Below, piece after piece: positions 63,392 to 64,000 of a DNA stretch of 64,000 nucleotides. The position numbers and the translations under genes were made by a program. The notes beneath the pieces were generated by a model. That model had not been told where the DNA came from and did not search any database. It saw only the letters and a program-made list of their open reading frames with translations. The stretch's first letter is position 1; each line of letters opens with the position of its first letter. The stretch lies in the NCBI RefSeq assembly GCF_000767795.1, contig NZ_JANX01000001.1:55859-119858 (forward strand), written 5' to 3'. The DNA is from Inquilinus limosus MP06 (GTDB lineage: Bacteria > Pseudomonadota > Alphaproteobacteria > DSM-16000 > Inquilinaceae).

Positions 63392-64000
63392 CTAGCCCAG
63401 GCGGGTTCCGGCCGGAATCGGGAAGCCGTTCAGCAGGTCGCGCGCCGGCACCGGCGCCTTGCCCGGGCGCTGCAGCCGGGTCAGGCGGATGGCGCCGTGG
63501 CCGCAGGCCACGGTGAGCTGGCCGTCCAGCACCGTGCCCGGTTCGCCCGAGCCATGGGCGGGCACGGCCGCCAGCACCTTGATGCGCTCGCCCTCATGCA
63601 GGAACCAGGCGCCGGGCCGCGGCGTCAGCGCCCGGATCTGGCGATCGACCGCGACGGCGTCGGCCCAGTCGATGCGCTCATCCTCCGGCCCGATCTTGGC
63701 GGCGTAGGTCACGCCCGCCTCCGGCTGCGGCGTCTCCACCGCCGTGCCCTCGGCGACGGCGTCGATCGCCGGCACGATCAGCCGGGCGCCGAGGGCGGCG
63801 AGCGTGTCGTGCAGCTCCGGCGTCGTCGTCTCCGGCCCGATCGGCACCCGCCCGGCCGACAGCATCGGCCCGGTGTCCAGCCCCGCCTCCATCCGCATGA
63901 TGGTGACGCCGGTCTCGGCGTCGCCGGCCAGGATGGCGCGGTGGATGGGCGCCGCCCCGCGCCAGCGCGGCAGCAGCGAGGCGTGGATGTTGAAGCAGCC
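63392..64000 (-). CDS. fmt: Methionyl-tRNA formyltransferase (3' part)
   Basis: Open to the right window edge; 202 codons are visible. It contains [20 protein letters not shown] (the HxSLLPxxRGxAP motif near the active site) and [17 protein letters not shown], and then the C-terminal tRNA-binding domain ([20 protein letters not shown]). It formylates initiator Met-tRNA using 10-formyl-THF. It is usually downstream of def, which would lie to the right. Confidence 0.96.
   Translation of the reverse strand, partial: GCFNIHASLLPRWRGAAPIHRAILAGDAETGVTIMRMEAGLDTGPMLSAGRVPIGPETTTPELHDTLAALGARLIVPAIDAVAEGTAVETPQPEAGVTYAAKIGPEDERIDWADAVAVDRQIRALTPRPGAWFLHEGERIKVLAAVPAHGSGEPGTVLDGQLTVACGHGAIRLTRLQRPGKAPVPARDLLNGFPIPAGTRLG

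Overview
The window is the right-hand part of a lambda-like (siphovirus) prophage, plus about 5 kb of host chromosome. The host part (about 59.2-64 kb) carries a tRNA-Arg(ACG), a DUF4864-like exported protein, dapD, dapE, a small membrane protein, truA and the 3' part of fmt. High GC, gene content and this dap/truA/fmt grouping suggest an alphaproteobacterium, probably of Rhodospirillales (Azospirillum-like) type; that assignment is inference. The prophage runs off the left edge, so its other attachment site, and probably its lysis and repressor genes, are not visible.

Layout. (1) 1-27.3 kb, leftward: virion genes in lambda order. From upstream to downstream these are a small gene, terminase (gpA-like), portal, protease-scaffold, decoration-like, major capsid, connectors, tail terminator, tail tube, tail chaperones with a -1 frameshift site, a 1,920-aa tape measure, M, L, a split K (NlpC/P60 plus JAMM), I, J, two small genes, and a large beta-helix/SGNH tailspike that is open at the window edge. 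One ribbon-helix-helix gene is inserted rightward beside the tail-tube gene. (2) 27.4-30.3 kb, rightward: an unknown gene and a prim-pol/SF3 helicase. (3) 30.4-34.0 kb: cargo (SGNH hydrolase, methyltransferase, micro membrane protein, AP2/degenerate HNH protein, two unknown genes), separated by terminators. (4) 34.0-57.8 kb, rightward: about 60 small, tightly overlapping accessory genes. They include HNH/AT-hook, ParB-like, L7/L12-like, five 'FCCLGVACD' paralogues, a MESH1-like (p)ppGpp hydrolase, a cREC protein, an rIIA/rIIB pair, a Gp88-like protein and a KTSC protein. (5) 57.9-59.2 kb: excisionase-like protein and tyrosine integrase facing the 3' end of the tRNA-Arg gene used as attachment site.

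The most unusual signal is regulatory. At least 21 rightward genes are preceded by a near-identical 17-18 nt element (C-form CATCCCTGAGAGGGACCA, T-form CATTCCCGCGAGGAACCA) that touches or nearly touches the start codon. It folds into a small hairpin whose 3' arm is the Shine-Dalgarno sequence. The arms covary between copies, and the UGA in the loop is often the stop codon of the upstream gene. Four intergenic regions in this block also carry a 46-bp promoter module with fixed geometry: palindrome GTTGATATCAAC, TTGNNN, exactly 17 bp, then CATCTT-like. It is placed so that the mRNA would begin only a few bases before the hairpin. Together these look like a phage-specific expression system for the small-gene block, analogous to but different from the start-associated sequences of cluster K mycobacteriophages.
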